64,000 nt of DNA from Siderastrea siderea (Eukaryota > Cnidaria > Anthozoa > Scleractinia > Rhizangiidae): NCBI GenBank assembly GCA_964030785.1, contig OZ034967.1, forward strand, positions 48,333,533 to 48,397,532. The letters are read 5' to 3'. Below are positions 1-7,940 of this stretch, piece after piece. Each line of letters begins with the position of its first letter. Position 1 is the stretch's first letter. The notes under the pieces were generated by a model. That model ran no database searches. It worked only from the letters and a program-made list of their open reading frames with translations, and was not told where the DNA came from. The translations under genes and the position numbers were made by a program.

Positions 1-1
1 T

Positions 2-244
2 CTTTTGAAACATGCCAATGCAGATCAAATCAACGCCTTGAGCGACGTGGTTTTGAACTTGTTGAAAAACAAGATTCCCATCACACCACCCATCATGGCC
101 AAACTACGACCTCATAAAAACACCTTGAGAGAAGTGGGCCGAAGGAAAAATTCAGTCAAAAGACGGCGAGAGTTATTGATAGGTCAACAAGGGAGTGGAT
201 TGTTTCGGGGTCTCAACGACGTACTATGCCAATGTACCAAATGA
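2..244 (+). CDS. Partial basic Polinton-B ORF (C-terminal part)
   Basis: The frame is open to the left window edge, so the true start lies outside. About 80 residues are visible. They are rich in Arg/Lys in the middle and end in a Gly-rich hydrophobic tail. From memory, cnidarian Polinton-like elements carry a similar small ORF with an Arg-rich segment followed by a glycine-rich C-terminus near their capsid genes; its function is not established. The stop TGA (242-244) overlaps the ATG of the next ORF (241-243), which suggests coupled translation within a compact viral-type gene block. I do not recognise a catalytic domain. Confidence 0.5.
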   Translation, partial: LLKHANADQINALSDVVLNLLKNKIPITPPIMAKLRPHKNTLREVGRRKNSVKRRRELLIGQQGSGLFRGLNDVLCQCTK

Positions 245-459
245 ATCTAGTTGTTTGGGTGAAATTGTTGCAAGACGCAAACCGGGAGTCATCGAAATGG
301 GAAGAAAATTCATGGTATTGGAAACATAAATATGAAGAGCTGTATCGCGAATACATGCGCATTCTGGTATCTCAACTGTGCGAAAGCTGTCGTGAAATAG
401 AAGATGGAGAACTTTGTTCAAAGTGTCGAGAACTACCGGGATGGAAGAAGTCTACATGA
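241..459 (+). CDS. Small CxxC-type ORF, Polinton-B
   Basis: This is a 72-residue ORF if the ATG at 241 is used. That start is favoured because it overlaps the preceding stop as ATGA. The N-terminal half is Trp-rich and probably helical. The C-terminus has two Cys pairs (C-x2-C, eight residues, C-x2-C), which could bind one zinc. Its own stop TGA (457-459) overlaps the ATG at 456 of the following ORF, again as ATGA. I do not recognise the family; its position among structural ORFs suggests an accessory virion or DNA-binding role, which is inference only. Confidence 0.45.
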   Translation: MNLVVWVKLLQDANRESSKWEENSWYWKHKYEELYREYMRILVSQLCESCREIEDGELCSKCRELPGWKKST

Positions 460-1085
460 TTCCTAAAAATGAAATGGATAAATTAATCCAATACTACAAG
501 GGAGATTTGACTGAAAATGCTCAGTTGACAAAAGCAGCCAAGTTGGCTGCGGAAAAACACGTGTTGTTGAATTCTGGGTTGCCTCCGCCTGTTATCAATG
601 CCAAAACGAAACCATTGAGTCAAGAGTTGATGAAGCTTACCAAACGCATTCGTCAATTTCCCGGAGGAGTTGGACCCGGTGGTCAAGGTGGGATTCCTGG
701 TGAAGACGAGGAAGAGGGCGATTTGGTAACAGGACCTGTTGAACAATGGCTAAAGCAAATGATAAAAGGAAGCCCCTCAACCCCCAAACCCATAATTGCT
801 TCACCGTCTAAAAAAGGCAAAGCTGCTTCAACAAGTCGAATTCCTGTTAGAGTAAAAGCGGAGGGCATTCAAAAAAGGTTATCCGATATTCGGGAAAGAC
901 GAAAAGCTTTGCTGGAATCCATTGACAACATCGGAAAAAGCAAAGGCAAAGGCAAAGGCAAAGACAAAGGCAAAGGCAAAGGACCTAGTAGAGAACTTGA
1001 AAAGTTGAAACCCTTACCAGGTTGGGAAGATTGGGCCAAAGGCAAAAAGGTGAGGCGCAAGTTGGATTACAACAACAGTGATTAA
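456..1085 (+). CDS. Hypothetical basic protein, Polinton-B late block
   Basis: About 209 residues from the ATG at 456; an in-frame ATG also exists at 441. The N-terminal region is predicted helical and charged. A Gly/Pro-rich linker with an acidic cluster lies near residues 70-90. The last third has a long Lys-Gly repeat (KGKG-type, about 940-990) and a basic tail, typical of nucleic-acid-binding virion core proteins. The ORF is preceded by an ATGA overlap and followed directly by the PLA2 ORF, as in Polinton structural modules. I cannot name the family. It is undamaged in this copy. Confidence 0.5.
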   Translation: MIPKNEMDKLIQYYKGDLTENAQLTKAAKLAAEKHVLLNSGLPPPVINAKTKPLSQELMKLTKRIRQFPGGVGPGGQGGIPGEDEEEGDLVTGPVEQWLKQMIKGSPSTPKPIIASPSKKGKAASTSRIPVRVKAEGIQKRLSDIRERRKALLESIDNIGKSKGKGKGKDKGKGKGPSRELEKLKPLPGWEDWAKGKKVRRKLDYNNSD

Positions 1086-1089
1086 AAAC

Positions 1090-1472
1090 ATGGGAGCAAA
1101 AAAGAGAAAACCCCAAGGACCTACCAAACGAAAAGGAATCAAACGAAAAAGAAGTCAAAAAGGATGGGGATTTGATATTCAAAAATGGTTGGCCAAAACA
1201 GGCATGGAATTTCATTGGCCTGGATACCAATACATGGGCCCGGCACACATTTGGCCAAACGTTTGAAACGAGGAGATCCCGGCATAAATCGATTGGACAA
1301 GATTGCCAAGCAGCACGACATTGATTACAGCAAAGCGGGAGACAATTTGGAAGCCAAATGGAAAGCAGACACCAAGATGATCAAGGCCATTGATCGTCTA
1401 CCGGGAAGAAAAACAATGACGGAGCGAATTGTCAAAAAAATAATGCAAGCCAAAAAACGTTTGAAAATGTAA
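1090..1472 (+). pseudogene. Phospholipase A2-domain protein, frameshifted (Polinton-B)
   Basis: The product would be a parvovirus/Polinton-type secreted-PLA2-fold domain, which in related virions is thought to help membrane breach during entry. The frame starting at 1090 carries a basic N-terminus and reaches the calcium-loop region (G-P near 1240), then meets a stop at 1264-1266. The -1 frame continues from the same Gly-Pro through the His-Asp catalytic dyad (Q-H-D, about 1312-1320) to the stop at 1472. The break falls inside the Ca loop at GGGCCCG. Because it splits a catalytic motif, and the Y position is C, I read it as a 1-nt indel rather than programmed frameshifting. Confidence 0.65.
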
Positions 1473-1640
1473 ACTCTTTTTTATTGTTGTCATTAAAAAC
1501 ATTCATGCCTCCTCAGCTATGTCTGCTTTGGTGGGGTACCGTTTCACCTTTCCAGGGTAACACTGCCAAGGGCGAATGATAGGGTAGACAAGTTTCCAGT
1601 CAAACTGTTATAAAATAAAAGAAAAACAAACATTTTCATT
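1473..1640 (+). other. Non-coding spacer with A/T-rich polyA-like signals
   Basis: There is no convincing gene here. The motif TTAAAAACAT occurs at about 1493, and related copies precede the PLA2 ATG (about 1083) and lie at about 1664; this may be a short promoter-like element of Polinton-B. A 24-codon ORF starts at 1505. AATAAA-like sequences near 1610 could end transcripts arriving from either side. Nothing further is supported. Confidence 0.35.
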
Positions 1641-3420
1641 GCCATCATTTCTTTATTTTCATTTAAAAACATCAAAATACAAGTGATTACATCGAAGACA
1701 AGCATCGTAATACATGTGATCATTAGCGTTACAGGCAAAACATGTGTCGTATCTTTTACACCCAGTGACCTTTTTCCACACTTCTTTTTTTCCACGCCAT
1801 CCTCTCAGTTCTAATATCGTTCTCATTCCAAAGCCTTTCATCAAAGCGTTAGGGTAAATATGTTTATACTTTTTGTAAAATACAATTTCTTTCAAAATGT
1901 GTTTGTGAGAACACATGCAAATGGACCACACTGCTTTCATTTCTTGTTGAACCTAACAAAAATTAATAAAAAAAACTTTTCTTAACAGCAGGTTTTCTTA
2001 ATCTCAACAACTTGGTGCGTCTCAAAGTTTGCAAAAACATTACATAACAATGGGAACATTCAGTGCGATGACAACTCGCGGAGGAGGTCATCTGTAAATG
2101 AACCTGCGGAGGACAATCGGAAGTGTACGCTCACAACCAAAACACAACTTCAACAGACGTTTCAAAATTAACATCTTTGTTGAGAATAAAAAATTACGCT
2201 GAAATTTCAATTCATATGCCAAACAACAAAAACGGTGCCACTTTTGACAACTCTTCATTTCGTCTTGCACCTGAAAAAATACATTTTTAAAGTTCACAGT
2301 CAAACATCATGGCAATTTCATTCTTGAGGTCAAAAAGAAAACAGTGCCACACCATAAAGCTCTTCATGTCAGCCAATACCTAAAACAAGGAGAACACTTT
2401 GGGCAGCACCATTTAAACAATGCATCCATTTGCATGTGAACCTAAAATCAACAAGTAGTGTTAAATAATGCCCTTTAAGTTCAAATACCAAAAGCCATTT
2501 GCATGTGAACCTAAAAGTTGTAGCGTCTTCAAGTAGTGTCTTCTAAAAATGATATCATCTCTACGTTTAAAAAACATATACACACAATGCGAACACTCTT
2601 CACACTTCATCGGTAAAGAGCACTTTTCACACTTCATCAGCAAAGTCATTTCATGGAGCGCCTGAAAAATCATGTCGAATAATATGAGTGATTCCAATTA
2701 TTTTTTAAAATGTTTCTAAACTTAAAGTAACATGGCGGACACTTAGTGCAATGCCAACTGAGTAAGCAGTCCATCTGAACGTGGACCTGAAAAGGATAGG
2801 AAACAAGTTCGTCCACTTTTCAAATACACTTTCATCATGCGCACAATGGCCATTTGTTTTCTCCACAATTGAAATTTACTATAAAATTCAATTTCACACC
2901 GAACACAGTTAAATTGATGCCACTTTTCAGTTGTCATTTGGGTCATCACCTGAAAAGATCGTCACAGAGCATTTTCAGTAATCGAGTAGATGCCAACAAC
3001 AGGTGATATTTATCACACCAATAGCACCAACAGAAAAAGGACGATGACCACATTTCTGAAATCACCTACAAAGTCAATAAATTCGAATTAATGGATGGTG
3101 TGCACAACATGTCCAACACCTATCAAAAATCACAGAAGCTTTTCGTCATTAAAAACGCAATACTTCTGACACGAAGAGCACCACATAAAAAATGACGATG
3201 TTGACATTCGTCTTCCAAATGTTTTTCATAGTGAAATTGATGACAATAAGAACACCAAACCATTGACGCCTCCATTTCTTTAATCACCTATTTAAATAAC
3301 AAAAGTTTTTTTTATCAATGCTAGATATTTAATTAACAAAAGTTTTTTTATCAATGCCAGATATTTAAATAACAAAAGTTTTTTTATCCATGCCAAACCA
3401 ATTCTGGTACGTGTTCATTT
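1640..3420 (-). repeat. Array of 13 exon-like Cys/His modules preceded by AG|GT
   Basis: Reading the minus strand, about 13 diverged modules begin at roughly 3412, 3290, 3121, 3066, 2952, 2788, 2661, 2510, 2448, 2383, 2275, 2101 and 1952. Each starts with a T-rich tract ending in AG (often TTTTCAG), then GT, about seven bases, and GAAATG or CAAATG. The shared coding pattern is V-x-x-E/Q-M, about ten residues, W-H/C-x-F-x-C and sometimes a second Cys. The modules are 50-180 bp apart and differ widely. They could be cassette exons of one intron-rich gene or a decayed tandem array. The last module opens a 93-residue Cys-rich frame (to 1659). The function is unknown. Confidence 0.5.
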
Positions 3421-3433
3421 CTTCCATTACCTA

Positions 3434-4339
3434 TCAAGAATGACAAGTCATCCATTGGTAAAACAAATACGTTTCCACTCGAGGGCAATGGGAATGAGAA
3501 TGAGTGTGACGACCACAATCAAAAAGAGGTTCAAATCCATTCCAAAGCAAACAGTTGGCTTTGGGACAATCATAAGCTTCCAAATCAACGTGTGGAATAT
3601 TCAATCGGGACAATAACTCTTTTTCAATTGTTCCTCCCTTGTAGGCGACAACATCTTTATCGAGGGAAGAGAGTTTCTCGTGCAACGTTTTCACTACAAA
3701 CTCGACCAAATACCCCTCGGCGGCATTCTCTTGTGAGCGTGCTTCAAAAGGAAGGGCGTGGATGTTGTGGAACACGTAACTCACAGTCCGCTTATCCCTC
3801 GGAGATAAAGAGTTGTATTGAACTTCAGGTTTAAAATGAAAGCTATCCGAAAATCCATTCATGCCGCACCATCCCACTTCGCGAACAATCACTCTATTCC
3901 CTCGGAGAACGAAACCTTCGATATCCAATATCATACACACTTGACGCAAACCGGGGTTAACATGAATGGGTGCAGGACAACACTCCAAATGCGCGGGTTT
4001 TTGACAACAGGGTGTCCACAATATCCCCCACTCTTCTTTCTTGCAAACAAAACATTTTTCAATCAAAAGAGACTCATCTTATCCACATACCTTATTCAAC
4101 TTTTCTCGATGGGCTTCACGCGCTGCCATGTCTTGAATTTTCTCCTGGATCTCGGGAGGTAGTTTCTGCCAATGACTCTCCGCAGTGGCAACAACTCTCG
4201 GCTGAATCTTTGGGACAGCCACAGTGTGAGTGAACCGTCCTTCGGTCTTGATTTTTTTCACAACTGGTTTGATCTCCTGGATTTCATGGGCGGCGGAGTC
4301 TTGGGTCTCTTGAACTCGTGTTTCCATTGCGGGCAGCAA
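3434..4339 (-). pseudogene. Zinc-finger / putative exonuclease-like protein, copy 1 (nonsense mutation)
   Basis: This copy matches the intact 301-aa gene at 5398-6303 but carries a TAA stop (minus strand, 4079-4081), where copy 2 has a Glu codon just before the zinc-binding segment. Downstream of the stop the frame stays open for 210 residues to 3434. The zinc segment has a C-x2-C, CC, H, CC arrangement resembling a treble-clef/PHD-like finger. The C-terminal half ends in clustered His and Cys residues. Truncation would leave only the N-terminal helical part. See copy 2 for the functional discussion. Confidence 0.65.
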
Positions 4340-4509
4340 TAATTCAATCCTTCAATAAACCACTCACAAGTCAACTGGGGGTAAATGGTCGGAACGGAAA
4401 TGAGTTGATCTTCTTTCTTCAATTGAGCAGCAAAAGTTTTCAAACTCATGGACTTGGTAAACGCTAATTCGTTTCCAATCTCTCTCAAGATGTCGCCCAC
4501 TCGGGACAT
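4258..4509 (-). CDS. Small ORF upstream of and overlapping the zinc-finger gene, copy 1
   Basis: An 83-residue ORF whose last 80 or so bases overlap, in another frame, the start of the zinc-finger ORF. The same arrangement occurs in copy 2 (6222-6473). The N-terminus is helical, followed by a W-F-I-E-G segment and a basic, proline-containing tail in the overlap. It could be the true N-terminus of the zinc-finger protein joined by frameshifting or splicing, or an independent small protein. Both copies descend from one duplication, so conservation between them does not prove function. Confidence 0.35.
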   Translation of the reverse strand: MSRVGDILREIGNELAFTKSMSLKTFAAQLKKEDQLISVPTIYPQLTCEWFIEGLNYCCPQWKHEFKRPKTPPPMKSRRSNQL

Positions 4510-4610
4510 CGTATGAATTCACCTTCTTTCGCTCTCTCCTTTTATAACGCCAAATGTCTCATCTCGCAATGAATTACGGGGAGTCATATAACCGAGTTAT
4601 ACAATAATAA

Positions 4611-4718
4611 TAGGTGATTAAAGAAATGGAGGCGTCAATGGTTTGGTGTTCTTACTGTCATCAATTTCACTATGAAAAACATTTGGAAGACGAATGTCAA
4701 CATCGTCGTTTTTTATGT
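4611..4718. repeat. Inverted copy of module 2 of the exon-like array
   Basis: This 108-bp stretch is the reverse complement of about 3183-3290, with only a couple of substitutions. It joins the upstream end of direct-repeat copy 1 to the inverted PolB fragment. The right junction lies in a shared ATGT, which suggests microhomology-mediated joining. Confidence 0.8.
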
Positions 4719-5032
4719 CTCTCACGAACCCCCATGTGATTGCTTCTTCTATCCACGTAGGGTTCAAGCTCGAATTCAAATGTTCCCGTTGAACGCGTAT
4801 TCATTGCCCTGCCGCTCTGTTGAATGAGACGTGATTGAAATGCACGCTGGCGCTCAAAGTTGTCCATGGCTTCATTACACAATGCATCTTCCTCTTCATC
4901 GCTTTCAGTCATTGTTTCATAACAAATTAAATCATCGTCCCAATCACTGAGGTCTAAACCAAGGGACGCTAAGTGGGTCTCATAGTTTCTTTCAACATTT
5001 TCACCAACATCTTTAGGTAGTTGGTTTGCCAT
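4715..5032 (-). pseudogene. N-terminal fragment of Polinton-B PolB, inverted copy
   Basis: From the ATG at 5032 the frame gives an acidic N-terminus (residues about 45-60 are rich in Glu/Asp) identical in most positions to the PolB start at 6796. It continues past the Polinton-A insertion point for about 15 residues and then runs into unrelated inverted sequence at the 4715 junction. It cannot encode a polymerase. It is a by-product of the local inversion-duplication. Confidence 0.75.
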
Positions 5033-5253
5033 GTTGAGGCAAATTGTAATGAAACGAACCGAGATCGCTCCTTTTAAACCCTTTTTTCATACCACGTGAT
5101 TTTTATTTAGATTACATAATTGGAGTGTTTCACGTGAAACACAACACGTGATGGTTTTAGTTGAATTACATAACAGTGACTTTTGACGTTACATAACTAT
5201 GATTGAATAATGAGGGGAGGGGGGTACCCCTATAAACGTGTAATTTTCACGTG
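4715..5253. repeat. Inverted copy of the PolB-B promoter and 5' coding region (empty-site allele)
   Basis: The segment is the reverse complement of 6575-7068 continued directly into 25369-25420. It therefore spans the Polinton-A insertion point without the element and with only one GAACCC (4760-4765 on the opposite strand). This gives an internal empty site that fixes the Polinton-A boundaries and its 6-bp target duplication. It includes the same 18-bp perfect palindrome centred on CACGTG (5125-5142). Confidence 0.85.
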
Positions 5254-5397
5254 TTTAAATAACAAAAGTTTTTTTTTATCAATGCCAGATATTTAATTAA
5301 CAAAAGTTTTTTTATCAATGCCAGATATTTAAATAACAAAAGTTTTTTTATCAATGCCAAACCAATTCTGGTACGTGTTCATTTCTTCCATTACCTA

Positions 5398-6303
5398 TCA
5401 AGAATGACAAGTCATCCATTGGTAAAACAAATACGTTTCCACTCGAGGGCAATGGGAATGAGAATGAGTGTGATGACCACAATCAAAAAGAGGTTCAAAT
5501 CCATTCCAAAGCAAACAGTTGGCTTTGGGACAATCATAAGCTTCCAAATCAACGTGTGGAATATTCAATCGGGACAATAACTCTTTTTCAATTGTTCCTC
5601 CCTTGTAGGCGACAACATCTTTATCGAGGGAAGAGAGTTTCTCGTGCAACGTTTTCACTACAAACTCGACCAAATACCCCTCGGCGGCATTCTCTTGTGA
5701 GCGTGCTTCAAAAGGAAGGGCGTGGATGTTGTGGAACACGTAACTCACAGTCTGCTTATCCCTCGGAGATAAAGAGTTGTATTGAACTTCAGGTTTAAAA
5801 TGAAAGCTATCCGAAAATCCATTCATGCCGCACCATCCCACTTCGCGAACAATCACTCTATTCCCTTGGAGAACGAAACCTTCGATATCCAATATCATAC
5901 ACACTTGACGCAAACCGGGGTTAACATGAATGGGTGCAGGACAACACTCCAAATGCGCGGGTTTTTGACAACAGGGTGTCCACAATATCCCCCACTCTTC
6001 TTTCTTGCAAACAAAACATTTTTCAATCAAAAGAGACTCATCTTCTCCACATACCTTATTCAACTTTTCTCGATGGGCTTCACGCGCTGCCATGTCTTGA
6101 ATTTTCTCCTGGATCTCGGGAGGTAGTTTCTGCCAATGACTCTCCGCAGTGGCAACAACTCTCGGCTGAATCTTTGGGACAGCCACAGTGTGAGTGAACC
6201 GTCCTTCGGTCTTGATTTTTTTCACAACTGGTTTGATCTCCTGGATTTCATGGGCGGCGGAGTCTTGGGTCTCTTGAACTCGTGTTTCCATTGCGGGCAG
6301 CAA
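5398..6303 (-). CDS. Zinc-finger protein of Polinton-B, intact copy
   Basis: A 301-residue ORF. Residues 1-85 are helical and charged. Residues about 93-125 hold a zinc-binding cluster (C-x2-C, then C-C, H-x2-C-C) resembling a PHD/treble-clef finger. Residues about 125-200 are predicted alpha/beta. The C-terminus (about 225-300) has a Y-K-G-G-T motif, an acidic L-E-A-Y-D segment and a Cys/His-rich end. From memory, this C-terminal pattern recurs in cnidarian Polinton-type proteins and may be a degenerate DEDD-exonuclease-like fold, but I cannot prove it. It is divergently oriented to PolB across the CACGTG-containing promoter, so a replication-linked role is plausible. Confidence 0.55.
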   Translation of the reverse strand: MLPAMETRVQETQDSAAHEIQEIKPVVKKIKTEGRFTHTVAVPKIQPRVVATAESHWQKLPPEIQEKIQDMAAREAHREKLNKVCGEDESLLIEKCFVCKKEEWGILWTPCCQKPAHLECCPAPIHVNPGLRQVCMILDIEGFVLQGNRVIVREVGWCGMNGFSDSFHFKPEVQYNSLSPRDKQTVSYVFHNIHALPFEARSQENAAEGYLVEFVVKTLHEKLSSLDKDVVAYKGGTIEKELLSRLNIPHVDLEAYDCPKANCLLWNGFEPLFDCGHHTHSHSHCPRVETYLFYQWMTCHS

Positions 6304-6473
6304 TAATTCAATCCTTCAATAAACCACTCACAAGTCAACTGGGGGTAAATGGTCGGAACGGAAATGAGTTGATCTTCTTTCTTCAATTGAGCAGCAAAAG
6401 TTTTCAAACTCATGGACTTGGTAAATGCTAATTCGTTTCGAATCTCTCTCAAGATGTCGCCCACTCGGGACAT
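6222..6473 (-). CDS. Small overlapping ORF upstream of the zinc-finger gene, copy 2
   Basis: An 83-residue ORF, almost identical to that at 4258-4509, overlapping the first 80 bases of the zinc-finger ORF in a different frame. It lies between the PolB-B promoter and the zinc-finger gene, so it would be the first ORF of a leftward transcript. It is either an independent small protein or the N-terminus of the downstream protein read through a frame change. I see no domain I can name. Confidence 0.35.
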   Translation of the reverse strand: MSRVGDILREIRNELAFTKSMSLKTFAAQLKKEDQLISVPTIYPQLTCEWFIEGLNYCCPQWKHEFKRPKTPPPMKSRRSNQL

Positions 6474-6574
6474 CGTATGAATTCACCTTCTTTCGCTCTC
6501 TCCTTTTATAACGCCAAATGTCTCATCTCGCAATGAATTACGGGGAGTCATATAACCGAGTTATATAATAATAA

Positions 6575-6795
6575 CACGTGAAAATTACACGTTTATAGGG
6601 GTACCCCCCTCCCCTCATTATTCAATCATAGTTATGTAACGTCAAAAGTCACTGTTATGTAATTCAACTAAAACCATCACATGTTGTGTTTCACGTGAAA
6701 CACTCCAATTATGTAATCTAAATAAAAATCACGTGGTATGAAAAAAGGGTTTAAAAGGAGCGATCTCGGTTCGTTTCATTACAATTTGCCTCAAC
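6575..6795 (+). promoter_or_regulatory. Divergent promoter region of Polinton-B with CACGTG palindromes
   Basis: The spacer between the leftward zinc-finger gene and PolB has three CACGTG E-box-type hexamers (6575-6580, 6692-6697, 6730-6735). The middle one sits in an 18-bp perfect palindrome (6686-6703, GTGTTT-CACGTG-AAACAC). There is a G/C-rich palindromic block GGGGTACCCCCC near 6600 and a TTTAAAA near 6750, about 45 bp before the ATG. The palindrome is conserved in the inverted copy (5125-5142). E-boxes bind bHLH factors in animals; regulation here is inference. Confidence 0.5.
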
Positions 6796-7068
6796 ATGGC
6801 AAACCAACTACCTAAAGGTGTTGGTGAAAATGTTGAAAGAAACTATGAGACCCACTTAGCGTCCCTTGGTTTAGACCTCAGTGATTGGGACGATGATTTA
6901 ATTTGTTATGAAACAATGACTGAAAGTGATGAAGAGGAAGATGCATTGTGTAATGAAGCCATGGACAACTTTGAGCGCCAGCGTGCATTTCAATCACGTC
7001 TCATTCAACAGAGCGGCAGGGCAATGAATACGCGTTCAACGGGAACATTTGAATTCGAGCTTGAACCC
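6796..7068 (+). pseudogene. Polinton-B protein-primed PolB, segment 1 (N-terminus)
   Basis: The ATG at 6796 begins an acidic N-terminal region that stops being PolB at 7068, where Polinton-A inserted after the codons for Glu-Pro (GAACCC). The frame resumes at 25369/25375 on the far side. This segment contains no catalytic motif. The gene as a whole is the family B, protein-primed polymerase that replicates Polinton DNA. Here it is interrupted twice, carries a stop and a frameshift, and is 3' truncated, so it is dead. Confidence 0.75.
7063..7068. other. Left 6-bp target site duplication of Polinton-A (GAACCC)
   Basis: GAACCC directly precedes the left terminal inverted repeat and recurs at 25369-25374 after the right one. 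Polintons characteristically make 6-bp duplications. The empty-site copy at 4760-4765 has a single GAACCC, confirming it. Confidence 0.9.
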
Positions 7069-7290
7069 AGTAGTTATATAGTTGGGGGTTCTAGATCATT
7101 TTTGCAAAATGATCTATAACCAAACCCAACTATATATCTACTTTCCATCTGATGACAACCATTTTATGGAGAAATATATATTTGGATAACTATATATATT
7201 TTATTTCATGGACACAATTATTTGGATACTATATGTTTTTATTTCATGATGTATCGAACGCTTTCTCCATCGCGTGGCGCCAGACTACAG
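7069..7290. repeat. Polinton-A left terminal inverted repeat
   Basis: The reverse complement of 25099-25368 matches this stretch from the first base. Both ends hold a nested palindrome (TAGATCATTTTTGCAAAATG and its complement) close to the terminus and a roughly 40-bp unit (ATGGATAACTATATG then a TTTTATTTCATGGACACAAT block). That unit is repeated fewer times here than on the right, which accounts for the length difference. Short ORFs in this stretch are not genes. Confidence 0.88.
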
Positions 7291-7376
7291 GAAGTCTGTT
7301 TCTATCAGAAAGTTATCCATTGGAGTATAAGAGCGTGGTTATATCTTAAAAATAATATCTCATATAATAGTATAGA

Positions 7377-7940
7377 ATGAATTGTAATCCAGAAATTCAC
7401 AATGAACTGAAAGAATCAGGAGATATTGTTTGTCCTTTTTGTGACCAGAAATTAGAAGATTTCATTGAAAAACCGAAAGATGATGAATGCTGTGATAATC
7501 AGCATGTCATAAACGAAAACGGAATGCAAGTTTGTCGAAGTTGTGGTGTCGTACAAGGATATAATTATGTGAAAGAATATGTTGATTTCTATGAGAATAG
7601 ACATAGATTTATAAGAAAATCTGTTTACCATCGAGAGTACCACATTAAAAACCTGTTACTGAAAATCGAAGAAAAATATAATATAGAAATATCACACCAT
7701 CAAAAATGTGAAATTGAACGAGTTTTTGCAGAGATAGGTAAGATTCTTAATGAAGTTAATGGTACAAGGAAAAGAATGATAAGTATGAATTATATTATGA
7801 GAATGATATTCAAGATGATGGGAATACCTTACAAAAATATTCCAATCAGTAAATCGAAAAAAACATTAGCTTTTTACAATAAATATTGGGCTAGTATTAT
7901 GTCTCTAATCGGTGATAAAATAAAATCTATTATTGGATGA
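7377..7940 (+). CDS. Zinc-ribbon protein resembling VLTF3/TFIIB-type transcription factors
   Basis: 187 residues. A first C-x2-C is near residues 19-22. A second zinc ribbon (C-C near 38 and C-x2-C-G near 53-57) is followed by a helical region with a K-S-x-Y-H-R-x-Y-H motif near residue 80. A zinc ribbon followed by such a Tyr/His-rich helix is characteristic of poxvirus late transcription factor 3 homologues in nucleocytoplasmic viruses and some Polintons. If so, it would direct late gene transcription, fitting the shared motif before the late genes. It is the leftmost gene and runs toward the minus-strand block, overlapping the next gene tail-to-tail by 11 bp. TFIIB-like is the alternative. 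Confidence 0.5.
   Translation: MNCNPEIHNELKESGDIVCPFCDQKLEDFIEKPKDDECCDNQHVINENGMQVCRSCGVVQGYNYVKEYVDFYENRHRFIRKSVYHREYHIKNLLLKIEEKYNIEISHHQKCEIERVFAEIGKILNEVNGTRKRMISMNYIMRMIFKMMGIPYKNIPISKSKKTLAFYNKYWASIMSLIGDKIKSIIG

Larger units (their letters stand above)
3291..4611. repeat. 1.32 kb direct repeat, copy 1
   Basis: This segment is nearly identical, base for base, to 5254-6574 in the same orientation. It begins with three tandem copies of a roughly 35-bp A/T-rich unit (TTTAAATAACAAAAG then a T run and ATCAATGCCAGATA). It ends just upstream of the two minus-strand ORFs at GAGTTATA(C/T)AATAATAA. Differences between copies are a few substitutions, one of which makes a nonsense codon in copy 1. 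The duplication therefore looks recent compared with the decay of neighbouring DNA. Confidence 0.85.
5254..6574. repeat. 1.32 kb direct repeat, copy 2
   Basis: This is the partner of 3291-4611 and carries the intact version of the minus-strand zinc-finger gene. It also starts with the three tandem 35-bp A/T-rich units. Its right end abuts the PolB-B promoter, which is probably the original arrangement: zinc-finger gene leftward, PolB rightward. Confidence 0.85.

Noticed and set aside
241..459. Bacterial contamination suggested by ATGA overlaps
   Set aside because: Surrounding Polinton genes, TATA/CRE promoters, eukaryotic initiator tRNA and animal transposons with exact target duplications show eukaryotic DNA.
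1078..1472. Programmed frameshift at GGGCCCG in the Polinton-B PLA2 ORF
   Set aside because: It has XXXYYYZ form and the right -1 direction, but it lies inside the calcium-loop motif and Y=C does not support efficient eukaryotic slippage. A single-base indel is simpler.
7152..7349. ORF in the left terminal inverted repeat (and similar ORFs at 24900-25355)
   Set aside because: They consist of inverted-repeat and subterminal repeat sequence with biased composition and no conserved pattern.
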